A DNA stretch of 64,000 nt, from assembly GCF_900143545.1 (NCBI RefSeq), contig NZ_FREV01000003.1:496001-560000 (forward strand), written 5' to 3'. Numbering within the stretch: the first letter of the stretch is position 1; every line of letters begins with the position of its first letter. The notes under the pieces were generated by a model that saw only the letters and a list, made by a program, of their open reading frames with translations, made no database searches and was not told the DNA's origin. This document shows, one piece after another, positions 10,847 through 19,462 of this stretch. Both the position numbers and the translations under genes were made by a program. The DNA comes from Loktanella sp. Alg231-35 (GTDB lineage Bacteria > Pseudomonadota > Alphaproteobacteria > Rhodobacterales > Rhodobacteraceae).

Positions 10847-11554
10847 TTAGACTGCTACAGCACCTTGGTTGTGCTTGCGGGCCATGAATGTCTTGGCTGT
10901 CTCAACGGCCACAGCCGCATCACGACAATAGGCATCAGCGCCAATCGCTTTGCCGAACTCTTCGTTCAATGGCGCACCACCAACCAGCACGACATAGTCA
11001 TCGCGCAGGCCTTTTTCGATCATCGTGTCGATCACAACCTTCATGTAAGGCATGGTGGTGGTAAGCAGGGCGGACATGCCAAGGATATCAGGCTCCTCGG
11101 TTTCCAGTGCTTCGAGGTAGGCCTCAACCGCATTGTTGATACCAAGGTCCACAACTTCAAAACCCGCGCCTTCCATCATCATCGACACAAGGTTCTTGCC
11201 GATGTCGTGAATGTCGCCTTTGACAGTCCCAATGACCATCTTACCAACGCGCGGTGCGCCGGTTTCGGCCAGCAGCGGTTTCAGAATGAACATGCCACCC
11301 TTCATCGCATTGGCGGCTAACAACACTTCGGGCACAAACAGAATGCCGTCGCGGAAGTCGTGGCCGACGATGGTCATACCGCCAACCAGCGCTTCGGTCA
11401 GGATCCGGTAAGGCGGCCAATCGCGCCCCAGAAGGATATTTACCCCTTCTTCGATCTCTTCCTTCATACCATCGTAAAGGTCGTCGAACATCTGCGCGAC
11501 AAGGTCTTCGTCGTTCAGTTCGGACAGGATGATGTCATCTTCTTCGTCGGACAT
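10847..11554 (-). CDS. Methyltransferase cognate corrinoid protein
   Basis: A 235-residue B12-binding methyl carrier that shuttles methyl groups between a substrate methyltransferase and an acceptor methyltransferase. An N-terminal helical cap (about residues 10-95, with FVPEVLLAANAMKGG) precedes a Rossmann B12 domain with the GDIHDIGKNLV cobalt-ligand motif (His near 123), SALLTTTM near 170 and VGGAPLNEEFG near 200. These are the DxHxxG, SxL and GG signatures. In roseobacters such proteins are linked with methylamine or glycine betaine demethylation, but no MttB/MtgB-type partner is in the window. It is probably first in an operon with the small membrane protein and DUF1638 gene. Confidence 0.92.
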   Translation of the reverse strand: MSDEEDDIILSELNDEDLVAQMFDDLYDGMKEEIEEGVNILLGRDWPPYRILTEALVGGMTIVGHDFRDGILFVPEVLLAANAMKGGMFILKPLLAETGAPRVGKMVIGTVKGDIHDIGKNLVSMMMEGAGFEVVDLGINNAVEAYLEALETEEPDILGMSALLTTTMPYMKVVIDTMIEKGLRDDYVVLVGGAPLNEEFGKAIGADAYCRDAAVAVETAKTFMARKHNQGAVAV

Positions 11555-11689
11555 GGGCCAACCCTTTGCAAAATCGTCTCAAATCATTAGTGCGCCGGTT
11601 TGCCACATTCTACCTGTTGATTTCCGACATGTGCAAGAACGTGACCGACCAATGCTTGAGAATGTTCTTGATACGTTCTAATATTCATT

Positions 11690-12772
11690 ATGAGCAATCT
11701 TCCACTTAAGAAATCACATCGCACACCGGGGCGTGCGGCGACCTCGAATCCTGATGTCAGGTTTGACCGCTTCCATGCAGAGGCCATCGATGATGGATGG
11801 GACAGAGAAGAGGAACTGCCCGTACTGCGCACCGAGGTGCGCGATGAAATGGCCCGCAAAGTGATCAGTCGCAACACCTCGCCCGATCTGTCTTTTGATC
11901 GGTCCATCAACCCTTATCGCGGCTGCGAACATGGCTGCATCTACTGTTTTGCCCGGCCCAGCCATGCATTTCTGGGCCTGTCACCGGGGCTGGATTTTGA
12001 GACAAAACTGATAGCTCGGCCAAATGCAGCGACGCAATTGCACAAAGAACTTAGTAATCCGCGTTACGCCCCTCGGGTTATCGCGATTGGCACCAATACT
12101 GATCCCTACCAGCCTATTGAAAAATCGCGCAAAATCATGCGTGAGGTGTTGCAGGTTCTTAGCGATTTCAATCATCCCGTGGGGATCGTGACCAAGGGCA
12201 CGTTGATTGAGCGTGACATTGATATCCTCGCCCCGATGGCCGCCAAGGGCCTACTGCGCGTGGGCATGTCCGTCACAACGCTTGATCCCGCCACGTCGCG
12301 CGCGATGGAGCCGCGTGTGCCGGCCCCTGCCGCCCGGCTGCGCAGTATCCGGCGTCTGACCGATGCGGGTATTCCGGTGCGGGTGATGGTCTCGCCGATT
12401 GTTCCGGCCCTCACTGATCACGAAATGGAGGCGATCTTGGATGCGGCGCACCGGGCAGGGGCGGTCGCGGCCTCTTCCATAGTCTTACGCCTGCCGCGCG
12501 AGGTGGCGGGTTTATTTCAGGACTGGGTGGAAGAAACCTACCCCGACCGTGCTGCCCGCATCATGGGCCGTGTGCGTGAACTGCATGGGGGCAAATCCTA
12601 TAATCCGGCTTTTGGCAAACGGATGACGGGGCAAGGCGAATGGGCTGCGGTGATGCGGCAGCGGTTCAAACTGGCCACGCGCAAGCTGGGTCTGGATCGC
12701 AGTCTGCCACCCTTGCGCAGCGATCTTTTTGCGCCTCCGCCACAACCCGGCGATCAGTTCTCACTGTTCTGA
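11690..12772 (+). CDS. PA0069-family radical SAM protein
   Basis: A 360-residue radical S-adenosylmethionine enzyme. The 4Fe-4S cluster motif CxxxCxYC is in GCEHGCIYCFARPSHAFLGL near residue 80, followed by a TIM-barrel with VIAIGTNTDPYQPIEK and IVTKGTLIERD. The Lhr/SplB-like PA0069 group has no proven substrate. It is divergent from the corrinoid operon (135-base gap), and the start at ATG 11690 has no clear Shine-Dalgarno. Its position between corrinoid and homocysteine methyltransferase genes may be chance. Confidence 0.9.
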   Translation: MSNLPLKKSHRTPGRAATSNPDVRFDRFHAEAIDDGWDREEELPVLRTEVRDEMARKVISRNTSPDLSFDRSINPYRGCEHGCIYCFARPSHAFLGLSPGLDFETKLIARPNAATQLHKELSNPRYAPRVIAIGTNTDPYQPIEKSRKIMREVLQVLSDFNHPVGIVTKGTLIERDIDILAPMAAKGLLRVGMSVTTLDPATSRAMEPRVPAPAARLRSIRRLTDAGIPVRVMVSPIVPALTDHEMEAILDAAHRAGAVAASSIVLRLPREVAGLFQDWVEETYPDRAARIMGRVRELHGGKSYNPAFGKRMTGQGEWAAVMRQRFKLATRKLGLDRSLPPLRSDLFAPPPQPGDQFSLF

Positions 12773-12795
12773 CGTAGTAGTTGTTGCGAGGGCAG

Positions 12796-12990
12796 ATGCC
12801 TCCGGCGGAGATTTTTAAGAACAAAAGAAAAGGTAGGGCGACGGTCCACCCCGCGCCGATCATCGACCGCGCGGGGCTTCTTCCGTTACGGTCATCGGCT
12901 TCTCAGCCTGAACCGCATCACTGAGTTTCGCCGTGCAAGGTTAACCAAAGATTACGCTTGTGCTTCTTTTGTTCAAAAATATCTCGGGGG
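12796..12990. repeat. Pair of inverted interspersed-repeat-like arms
   Basis: Two similar segments face each other in the 259-base gap between the radical SAM and homocysteine methyltransferase genes. Left arm 12796-12835 contains CTCCGGCGGAGATTTTTAAG then AACAAAAGAA. The right arm, 12961-12990, read on the minus strand gives CCCCCGAGATATTTTTGAAC then AAAAGAAG. Short CCGGCGG-AGTATTTTT-type elements are, as I recall, common between genes in Rhodobacterales. The 130 bases between the arms hold no convincing reading frame. Confidence 0.55.
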
Positions 12991-13031
12991 GGACCGCAGG
13001 GACGGGGGCAGCGCCCCCTCTGACCGCGCGA

Positions 13032-14048
13032 CTAGGCGCGGCGTCGCCGTCCGCGCCGCGGTGCCGCAGTTGGCCCCGCTCCATCGGTGCCATCGGAGGC
13101 AGAGGAAAACGCCCCCAATGCATCGGTAATTGCAGTCAAAGTCGGCGCGTCGCCTTTTGGTCGCGTCTCAAGCGCGTCGCGCATGGCGCGCAGATGGTCT
13201 GGGGTTGTCCCACAGCATCCGCCGATGATCGTAGCCCCGCAATCACGCGCCAGAACGGCGTAATCCGCCATCAGCTCGGGCGTGCCATCATAGTGGATGT
13301 GTCCATCATGATACTTGGGGATGCCGGCGTTGCCTTTGGCGATGATCGGCAGATCGCTCCCCGCGGCTGAAAACCCCAGAACGGTGCGCAAAAGATCAGA
13401 TGCTCCGGTGCCGCAATTGGCCCCAAAACCAAGGGGTTGGTGGGCGAGTTTGCCAACCCGCTTGACCAGATCGGTCGAAGTGATCCCCATCATCGTGCGC
13501 CCAGCGGTATCGAAACTCATCGTGCCGCACCAGGGCATGTCAGCCAGCGCAAAAGCCTCGGCGGCGGCGGCGAATTCTTCGGCGGCGCTGATTGTTTCGA
13601 CCCAGAGCACATCTGCGCCGCCCGCCTTCAGGCCTTCGGCCTGTTCGTGGAACATTTCGACGGCGATCTCATGGGTCAGGCTGCCCATGGGGGCCATGAT
13701 CTCGCCGGTTGGTCCAACCGATCCGGCAACGACGATGGTGCGCCCGGACGCATCAGCAACGTCGCGGCCAATATTTGCAGCGGCCTCATTAAGTTCTTTC
13801 ACCCGCCCCTCTGCACCATGCAGTTTCAGCCGCGAAGCGTTTGCACCAAAGCTGTTGGTCAGAAAGATGTCGCTGCCCGCGTCAGCCGCCCCTTTGTAGA
13901 GCGCTGTGATCTTTGCGGTTTCCTCGATGTTCCACATCTCGGGTGCGTCGCCTGACATGAGCCCGATGTTAAAGAGGTTCGTGCCGGTTGCACCATCGGC
14001 CATCAGCCAATCGCGTGTTTCAAGCAATGTGGAAAGAGCGTTTGTCAT
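13032..14048 (-). CDS. Betaine/homocysteine S-methyltransferase-like protein
   Basis: A 338-residue member of the homocysteine-binding (BHMT/MetH N-terminal) family that moves a methyl group to homocysteine. I choose ATG 14048 (MTNALSTLLETRDWLMADG); the frame runs 25 residues further up, but those residues look non-coding. The zinc ligands are seen in FGANCGTG (about residue 230) and GGCCGTTPDH (about 300). The C-terminus ends in a basic run, GRRRRA. It lies near but is not co-transcribed with the corrinoid operon. The methyl donor (betaine, DMSP or a methyl-corrinoid) cannot be told from sequence. Confidence 0.88.
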   Translation of the reverse strand: MTNALSTLLETRDWLMADGATGTNLFNIGLMSGDAPEMWNIEETAKITALYKGAADAGSDIFLTNSFGANASRLKLHGAEGRVKELNEAAANIGRDVADASGRTIVVAGSVGPTGEIMAPMGSLTHEIAVEMFHEQAEGLKAGGADVLWVETISAAEEFAAAAEAFALADMPWCGTMSFDTAGRTMMGITSTDLVKRVGKLAHQPLGFGANCGTGASDLLRTVLGFSAAGSDLPIIAKGNAGIPKYHDGHIHYDGTPELMADYAVLARDCGATIIGGCCGTTPDHLRAMRDALETRPKGDAPTLTAITDALGAFSSASDGTDGAGPTAAPRRGRRRRA

Positions 14049-14144
14049 CGGTCTGCAAGCCTCGCTGTCATCTGTCAGTGCCGTGTCATGCACTGCGGTC
14101 AGATGCAAATGCAAACCATGCATGTTCTTTATGCGTAAATTGAT

Positions 14145-14172
14145 AAAACCGCGCCACTTGGGGCGCGGTTTT
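14145..14172 (-). terminator. Terminator after the ATPase zeta subunit gene
   Basis: An 11-base arm AAAACCGCGCC and its exact complement GGCGCGGTTTT enclose a 6-base loop. It has T runs in both directions and lies 21 bases past the DUF1476 stop, so it should end that transcript before the methyltransferase gene. Confidence 0.85.
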
Positions 14173-14192
14173 CAGGTTCGTGCGCGCGCGGC

Positions 14193-14507
14193 TTAGACTT
14201 CGTCGAGCAGCTGTGCTTTGGCTTGTGTCATGCATTCGGCCATTTTGGTGCGGATCGTGGCCTCATCGGCCTTGTCGTTCAGATCACCGGCCAGTTTGCG
14301 GTAAACATCCTCGTGGCCTGCTTCCTCAAAGTCGGATTTGACCACTTCTTTGGCATATTCTGCTGCATCATCGCCGGTTTTGCCCAGCAAATCAGCCGCC
14401 CAGAGCCCGACCAACTTGTTGCGGCGTGCTTCTGCCTTGAACTGCATTTCAGCGTCATGGGCGAATTTGTTTTCAAAGGCGGTTTCGCGGTCGTCAAAGG
14501 TACTCAT
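14193..14507 (-). CDS. DUF1476 protein, zeta inhibitor subunit of F1Fo-ATPase
   Basis: A 104-residue protein with the DUF1476 sequence throughout: STFDDRETAFENKFAHDAEM at the N-terminus, then RRNKLVGLWAADLLG and a helical C-terminal half. In Paracoccus denitrificans this family is the zeta subunit, which blocks ATP hydrolysis by inserting its N-terminus into F1. By homology the product should act the same way on the cytoplasmic face of the membrane. It is monocistronic, divergent from purC, and has its own terminator. Confidence 0.9.
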   Translation of the reverse strand: MSTFDDRETAFENKFAHDAEMQFKAEARRNKLVGLWAADLLGKTGDDAAEYAKEVVKSDFEEAGHEDVYRKLAGDLNDKADEATIRTKMAECMTQAKAQLLDEV

Positions 14508-14640
14508 GGCTGGGCCTCGTGGTTTGGATCACTCTTGATATTGATATGCCCCCTGAGGTGCTTGCCCGCAAGGGGGGCTTGCACTATGACGCGCATATGA
14601 CATGGCCCGAGGGGGGACATGCACGGGGCAAGGGGCTGAC

Positions 14641-15405
14641 ATGGCACGCCGTAAGAAGATTTATGAAGGCAAGGCAAAGATCCTTTATGAAGGTACCGAG
14701 CCCGGCACGTTGGTCCAGTATTTCAAGGACGATGCCACTGCGTTTAACGCCGAAAAGAAAGACGTCATCGAAGGCAAGGGTGTGCTGAACAACCGCCTGT
14801 CAGAGTTTTTCATGACCGGCCTTGGTCAGATCGGCATCCCGACCCATTTTATCAAACGCCTGAACATGCGCGAGCAATTGATCCGGCAGGTTGAGATTAT
14901 TCCGCTTGAGGTCATCGTGCGTAACTTTGCCGCAGGCACCATGGCCCAGCGTCTGGGTATGGAAGAGGGCACAGCACTGCCCCGTCCGATTGTCGAGTTT
15001 TCCTACAAAGACGACAGCCTGGGTGATCCGCTGGTGCCAGAGGAGTACATTATCGCATTCGGCTGGGCGACCCAGCAGGATATGGACGATATCGTCAGCC
15101 TTGCCTTGCGGGTCAACGACTGGATGTCAGGTGTCATGTATGGCGTTGGCATCAAACTGATCGATTTCAAAATCGAAGTTGGCCGGGTTTGGGATAATGA
15201 ATTCATGCGCTTGATGCTGGCCGATGAAATCAGCCCCGATAGCTGCCGTTTGTGGGACATGGAGACAAACCAGAAGCTGGACAAAGATGTGTTCCGTCGC
15301 GACTTGGGTGACCTGAAGGATGCCTATACCGAAGTTGCCCGCAGGTTGGGGGTTATGCCCTCGAATGTGACCCATGCACCCAGCAAGCCTACACTGATCA
15401 ACTAA
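14641..15405 (+). CDS. purC: SAICAR synthetase
   Basis: Phosphoribosylaminoimidazole-succinocarboxamide synthase, joining CAIR and aspartate in purine synthesis. ATG 14641 ([18 protein letters not shown]) follows an AAGGGG site and gives 254 residues; the frame is open 13 codons further up without family similarity. Visible are the P-loop-like [11 protein letters not shown], the conserved [20 protein letters not shown] near residue 90, and [10 protein letters not shown] near 175. It is followed at 13 bases by purS and then purQ. Confidence 0.97.
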   Translation: MARRKKIYEGKAKILYEGTEPGTLVQYFKDDATAFNAEKKDVIEGKGVLNNRLSEFFMTGLGQIGIPTHFIKRLNMREQLIRQVEIIPLEVIVRNFAAGTMAQRLGMEEGTALPRPIVEFSYKDDSLGDPLVPEEYIIAFGWATQQDMDDIVSLALRVNDWMSGVMYGVGIKLIDFKIEVGRVWDNEFMRLMLADEISPDSCRLWDMETNQKLDKDVFRRDLGDLKDAYTEVARRLGVMPSNVTHAPSKPTLIN

Positions 15406-15418
15406 AGGACCAAACCCG

Positions 15419-15649
15419 ATGAAAGCCCACGTACATGTCATGTTGAAAAACGGCGTTCTTGACCCGCAAGGAGAGGCCGTGCGCCATGCTCTTGGTTCAC
15501 TGGGGTTTGACGGTGTTGAGGGGGTCCGCCAGGGCAAGGTGATCGAACTTGATCTGGCCGATGGTACACCCGAGACCACGATTGAGCAGATGTGTCAAAA
15601 GTTGCTCGCGAATACAGTCATCGAAAGCTACCGCGTCGAGGTGCTGTGA
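15419..15649 (+). CDS. purS: FGAM synthase subunit PurS
   Basis: A small 76-residue subunit of the three-part phosphoribosylformylglycinamidine synthase that bridges PurL and PurQ. The sequence ([20 protein letters not shown] then [10 protein letters not shown]) is typical and complete. It overlaps purQ by a single base (TGATG). purL is not in the window. Confidence 0.96.
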   Translation: MKAHVHVMLKNGVLDPQGEAVRHALGSLGFDGVEGVRQGKVIELDLADGTPETTIEQMCQKLLANTVIESYRVEVL

Positions 15650-16317
15650 TGCGCGCTGCTGTCATCGTCTTTCCCGGATCGAACTGTGATCGTGATATGG
15701 CTGTTGCTTTGCGCGCGGCTGGTGCGGATGTGCAGATGGTCTGGCACAAGGATGCTAGCCTGCCTGACGGCATTGATCTGGTCGCCGTGCCCGGTGGGTT
15801 CTCATTCGGGGACTACCTGCGCTGCGGTGCGATTGCCGCACAATCACCGATTAGTCAGGCGGTTGTCGGCCATGCGGCGCGTGGTGGCTATGTTCTGGGC
15901 GTTTGCAATGGCTTTCAGGTGCTGACAGAAACCGGGTTGCTGCCCGGTGCGCTGATGCGCAATGCGGGGTTGAAGTTCATCTGCAAAACCACTGATCTAA
16001 AAGTGGAAACTTCTGCCAGCGCGTTTACCGAAGGGTATAATGCGGGCGATATGGTTGGGTTTCCGATGGCGCATCATGATGGCAACTACACAGTTGATCC
16101 TGAAACGCTTGCGACACTGCGCGGCGAAGATCGCATTGCCTTTACCTATAGCGACAATCCCAATGGATCGATTGCCGATATCGCCGGTGTCCTGTCAGAC
16201 AACCGCCGGGTGCTTGGCATGATGCCACATCCGGAACGTGCCGTTGACGACGGGCATGGTGGCACTGATGGGCAGGCGCTTTTCCGCGGGCTGGTCGGGC
16301 AATTCGCCACGGCCTAG
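15649..16317 (+). CDS. purQ: FGAM synthase glutaminase subunit PurQ
   Basis: Supplies ammonia from glutamine to the FGAM synthase complex. ATG 15649 shares a base with the purS stop and gives 222 residues. The class I glutamine amidotransferase features are clear: FPGSNCDRD at the N-terminus, the nucleophile in [19 protein letters not shown] (Cys near residue 86), and the His-Glu pair in [11 protein letters not shown] near 195. Confidence 0.97.
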   Translation: MRAAVIVFPGSNCDRDMAVALRAAGADVQMVWHKDASLPDGIDLVAVPGGFSFGDYLRCGAIAAQSPISQAVVGHAARGGYVLGVCNGFQVLTETGLLPGALMRNAGLKFICKTTDLKVETSASAFTEGYNAGDMVGFPMAHHDGNYTVDPETLATLRGEDRIAFTYSDNPNGSIADIAGVLSDNRRVLGMMPHPERAVDDGHGGTDGQALFRGLVGQFATA

Positions 16318-16362
16318 GCTGATCTGCTTGCTGGACAGCGCATTGACGCATAGTCTTTGCCC

Positions 16363-18120
16363 ATGTTTGGTCGACTAAATACGATGACGCGGGGGCGTGG
16401 CCGGGGGCGATGGTATCTGCGTCTGACTGTGCTGGTGATCTGCCTGTTCGCAGTGATCGTTATCTATGTTTCCAATCAGGTGCTGACCAAGCGGTTTACC
16501 GAAACGATCAGTGATCGCTCTGAAGTGCGGCTGGCGCTTTATGTCACGAACCTGATGAACGAATTGCAGCGCAACTCGGTTGTGCCGCAACTGTTGTCGC
16601 GAGATCCAGAGTTGATATTGGCGCTGGAAGGGCAGGATTATTCGCGCTCGACCGCGCGGTTGTTGTCCTTTGTTGATGAAATCGGGGCGGCGTCGCTGAC
16701 ATTGCTGGACCGGGATGGGCGCACCGTTGCTGCCACGGATCGCAATGAGATTGGCGAGATGCACCGCAATCTGCCCTATTTTGTGGATGCGGTGCGGACC
16801 AATCAAACAATCTATACCACCTATGAGACCGACGAAGGCGGTTACGCCTTCATCTATTCGCGTCGGATCGAAAGCAGCCTTGGTTTCTTGGGCGTGTTGA
16901 TGGTTGAGGTTGATACCTCTCGCCTTGAACGCGGTTGGGTTGGGGTCGCTGATGCCGTTTTGGTCACGGATAGCGATGGCACGATCATCATGGCCACAGA
17001 GCCGCGCTGGCGTGGTCTGGTAGAAGAAGAGGCTTTGGCGCGCCAATCTGCACCTTCCGCGATTGAGCGGGCCATTCGTGTGACCCAAGGTTGGGCTGCC
17101 TTGCCTGCTGACGCTTATCTGGCGGGCGAAGCCGTGCTGCGCCGCGAAACCCGTGTGCCGCATCAGGGCTGGACGCTGGTCAGTTTCACGACCTATGCGT
17201 CAGTCCGCGAGCGGGTGAATGGCATTCTGGCGCTCGAAGTCATGGGATTCGCGATTCTGCTGGCGCTGGTGTTCTGGACAACCTCGCGCAAGACCGCATC
17301 GCGCCTGCTTTTCTTCCAACGCGAGTCAGCAGAGCTTCGCGCACTGAACCGACGCCTACAGCGGGAAATTGCCGAACGCGAGAAGGTGGAAAAGACCCTT
17401 CAGGTGGCCGAACAGACAATTGCGCAGTCCTCAAAACTGGCCGCACTGGGCGAGATGTCTGCAGCGGTGAGCCATGAGTTGAACCAACCGCTGGCGGCAA
17501 TGAAAACCTATCTTGCCGGTGCGCGGCTGTTGCTGCAACGCGAGCGCCCAGATGAGGCGTTGTCATCGTTCCAGCGCATTGATGATCTGCTGGGACGGAT
17601 GGGGGCGATCACGCGGCAACTCAAATCCTACGCCCGCAAGGGTGGGGAAGCCTTTGAACCCGTAGATACAAGGGCTGCGGTGTCCACCGCACTGGCGCTA
17701 ATGGAGCCGCAGTTGAAAACCCGCGCGGTCAATATCATCCGCACATTGCCCAATGAACCGGTGATGATCCTTGGTGACAGGCTGCGGCTAGAGCAGGTGA
17801 TCATCAATCTTTTGCGCAACGCATTGGACGCCACAAAGACCGCCGCCAACCCAACGGTTGAGATCCTTCTGGCGGCCGGTGACACCGTTAGCATCCAGAT
17901 CCGGGACAACGGTGAGGGGATCGAAAACCTCGATGAATTGTTCGAGCCGTTTTACACAACGAAACAACCGGGCGATGGGGTCGGTCTGGGGCTTGCTATC
18001 TCCTCTGGCATCGTAAACGATTTGGGTGGGCGCCTGACTGCACGCAATGCGGTTGATGGCGGGGCTATATTCGAGGTGCAACTGCCGATCATCCGGCAGG
18101 ACGTCGCCGCGGCAGAGTAA
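16363..18120 (+). CDS. DctB-like sensor histidine kinase
   Basis: An inner-membrane sensor of the C4-dicarboxylate DctB type. A first membrane helix (about residues 20-37) is followed by a periplasmic double-Cache-like sensor (about 40-290), a second helix, a coiled-coil linker (LNRRLQREIAEREKVEKTLQ), the phosphoacceptor in SAAVSHELNQPLAAMKTYL (His 371), and an ATPase domain with NLLRNALDA, DNGEGIE and GVGLGLAIS. ATG 16363 has no good ribosome site; TTG 16357 and ATG 16384 are alternatives. It is followed at 10 bases by its response regulator. No dctP/Q/M transporter is nearby, so the ligand is uncertain. Confidence 0.9.
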   Translation: MFGRLNTMTRGRGRGRWYLRLTVLVICLFAVIVIYVSNQVLTKRFTETISDRSEVRLALYVTNLMNELQRNSVVPQLLSRDPELILALEGQDYSRSTARLLSFVDEIGAASLTLLDRDGRTVAATDRNEIGEMHRNLPYFVDAVRTNQTIYTTYETDEGGYAFIYSRRIESSLGFLGVLMVEVDTSRLERGWVGVADAVLVTDSDGTIIMATEPRWRGLVEEEALARQSAPSAIERAIRVTQGWAALPADAYLAGEAVLRRETRVPHQGWTLVSFTTYASVRERVNGILALEVMGFAILLALVFWTTSRKTASRLLFFQRESAELRALNRRLQREIAEREKVEKTLQVAEQTIAQSSKLAALGEMSAAVSHELNQPLAAMKTYLAGARLLLQRERPDEALSSFQRIDDLLGRMGAITRQLKSYARKGGEAFEPVDTRAAVSTALALMEPQLKTRAVNIIRTLPNEPVMILGDRLRLEQVIINLLRNALDATKTAANPTVEILLAAGDTVSIQIRDNGEGIENLDELFEPFYTTKQPGDGVGLGLAISSGIVNDLGGRLTARNAVDGGAIFEVQLPIIRQDVAAAE

Positions 18121-18130
18121 GGAAAAGATC

Positions 18131-19462
18131 ATGAGTAAGGTCATGAAGATCGCGATTGTCGATGACGAGAAAGATATGCGTCAGTCGATTTCACAGTGGC
18201 TGGCCCTGTCAGGGTTCGACACTGAAACCTTTGCCTCGGCCGAGGATGCGCTGAAAGGGCTTGGCAATGACTATCCGGGCATCGTGGTCAGCGATATCAA
18301 GATGCCGGGCATGGACGGCATGCTGTTTCTCAAGAAACTCAAGGGTCTCGATAGCAGCCTGCCTGTGATCATGATCACAGGCCACGGTGACGTGCCCATG
18401 GCGGTTGAAGCGATGCGCGTTGGTGCGTTCGATTTTCTGGAAAAGCCGTTTAACCCTGATCGCATGACCGAATTGGCCAAAAAGGCCACGCAGGCCCGCC
18501 GTCTGACCTTGGACAACCGTGCGCTGCGGCGTGAGCTGTCGGACGGTTCCGCCATTATCAAGAAACTGATTGGTCAGTCCCAACCAATGGAGCGTCTGAA
18601 AGAAGACATCCTTGATCTGGGGCAGGCCGACGGCCATGTCCTTGTCGAGGGCGAGACCGGCACTGGCAAAACCCTTGTGGCGCACGCCCTGCATGCCGTG
18701 GGTGCCCGTGCCAACAAGAAATTCGTCCTGCTCAGCTGTTCGGCGTATGACGAGGAAACGCTGGGCCGGATCATCTTTGGTCCTGCCAAGGATGATGAAC
18801 CGATCCCAGCGATGGAAGAGGCCCGTGGCGGTACGCTGGTGCTGGAAGATATCGAAGCGCTCAGCCACGCGTTGCAAGCCCGTTTGCTGACGGCCATCAA
18901 TGAGCAAGGCACGCCTGCCGAAACACGGATCGTGGCGATCTGTAACTTGCAAGAACAGGACAAGACCTGCGAAAGCGTGTTGCGTCCCGATTTGTTCTAT
19001 CGCTTGGCCGCATTGCGCATCACAGTGCCACCTTTGCGCCAACGTGGTGAGGATATCCTGTCGCTGTTTACCCGTCTGGGCGAACAATTCTCTGAGGAAT
19101 ATGGTTGCGAGGCCCCCGAAGTGAATGCGCAGGAAGCAGCCCAACTGCTACAGGCCCCTTGGCCGGGTAACGTGCGTCAGTTGATCAACGTGGCAGAACG
19201 TGCAGTGCTACAAAACCGCCGTGGCACCGGGTCAATTGCATCGCTTTTGATGGCCGACACCGAAGAAGCCAAACCTGCGATGACAACCGAAGGCAAGCCG
19301 CTGAAAGAGTTCGTCGAAGCCTTTGAGCGGATGCTGATCGACAACACGATGCGCCGCCACAAAGGGTCAATCGTGTCAGTCATGGAAGAACTGTGCCTGC
19401 CGCGCCGGACCTTGAACGAGAAAATGGCGAAATACGGATTGCAGCGATCTGACTACCTTTAG
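18131..19462 (+). CDS. DctD-like response regulator lacking the GAFTGA loop
   Basis: A 443-residue regulator with a receiver domain (phospho-Asp 55, Lys 105), an AAA+ domain (Walker A GETGTGKT at 174-181, Walker B-like GGTLVLED near 233-240) and a Fis-type helix-turn-helix at the C-terminus. The start follows GGAAAAG. Where sigma-54 activators carry GAFTGA (about 216-223), this protein reads FGPAKDDEPIP, so the sigma-54 contact loop is absent. It is paired with the kinase gene upstream. Its stop overlaps the convergent dioxygenase stop in TTAG. Confidence 0.92.
   Translation: MSKVMKIAIVDDEKDMRQSISQWLALSGFDTETFASAEDALKGLGNDYPGIVVSDIKMPGMDGMLFLKKLKGLDSSLPVIMITGHGDVPMAVEAMRVGAFDFLEKPFNPDRMTELAKKATQARRLTLDNRALRRELSDGSAIIKKLIGQSQPMERLKEDILDLGQADGHVLVEGETGTGKTLVAHALHAVGARANKKFVLLSCSAYDEETLGRIIFGPAKDDEPIPAMEEARGGTLVLEDIEALSHALQARLLTAINEQGTPAETRIVAICNLQEQDKTCESVLRPDLFYRLAALRITVPPLRQRGEDILSLFTRLGEQFSEEYGCEAPEVNAQEAAQLLQAPWPGNVRQLINVAERAVLQNRRGTGSIASLLMADTEEAKPAMTTEGKPLKEFVEAFERMLIDNTMRRHKGSIVSVMEELCLPRRTLNEKMAKYGLQRSDYL

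Noticed and set aside
14049..14123. N-terminal extension or SAM/SAH riboswitch before the homocysteine methyltransferase
   Set aside because: The 25 extra residues do not resemble the family, and I could not match the bases to a SAM-II or SAH aptamer core; the ATG at 14048 is kept.
18209..19144. 311-codon minus-strand frame within the response regulator gene
   Set aside because: It is a shadow of a high-GC coding gene with clear receiver and AAA+ motifs on the plus strand; His/Gln-rich composition is typical of an antisense frame.
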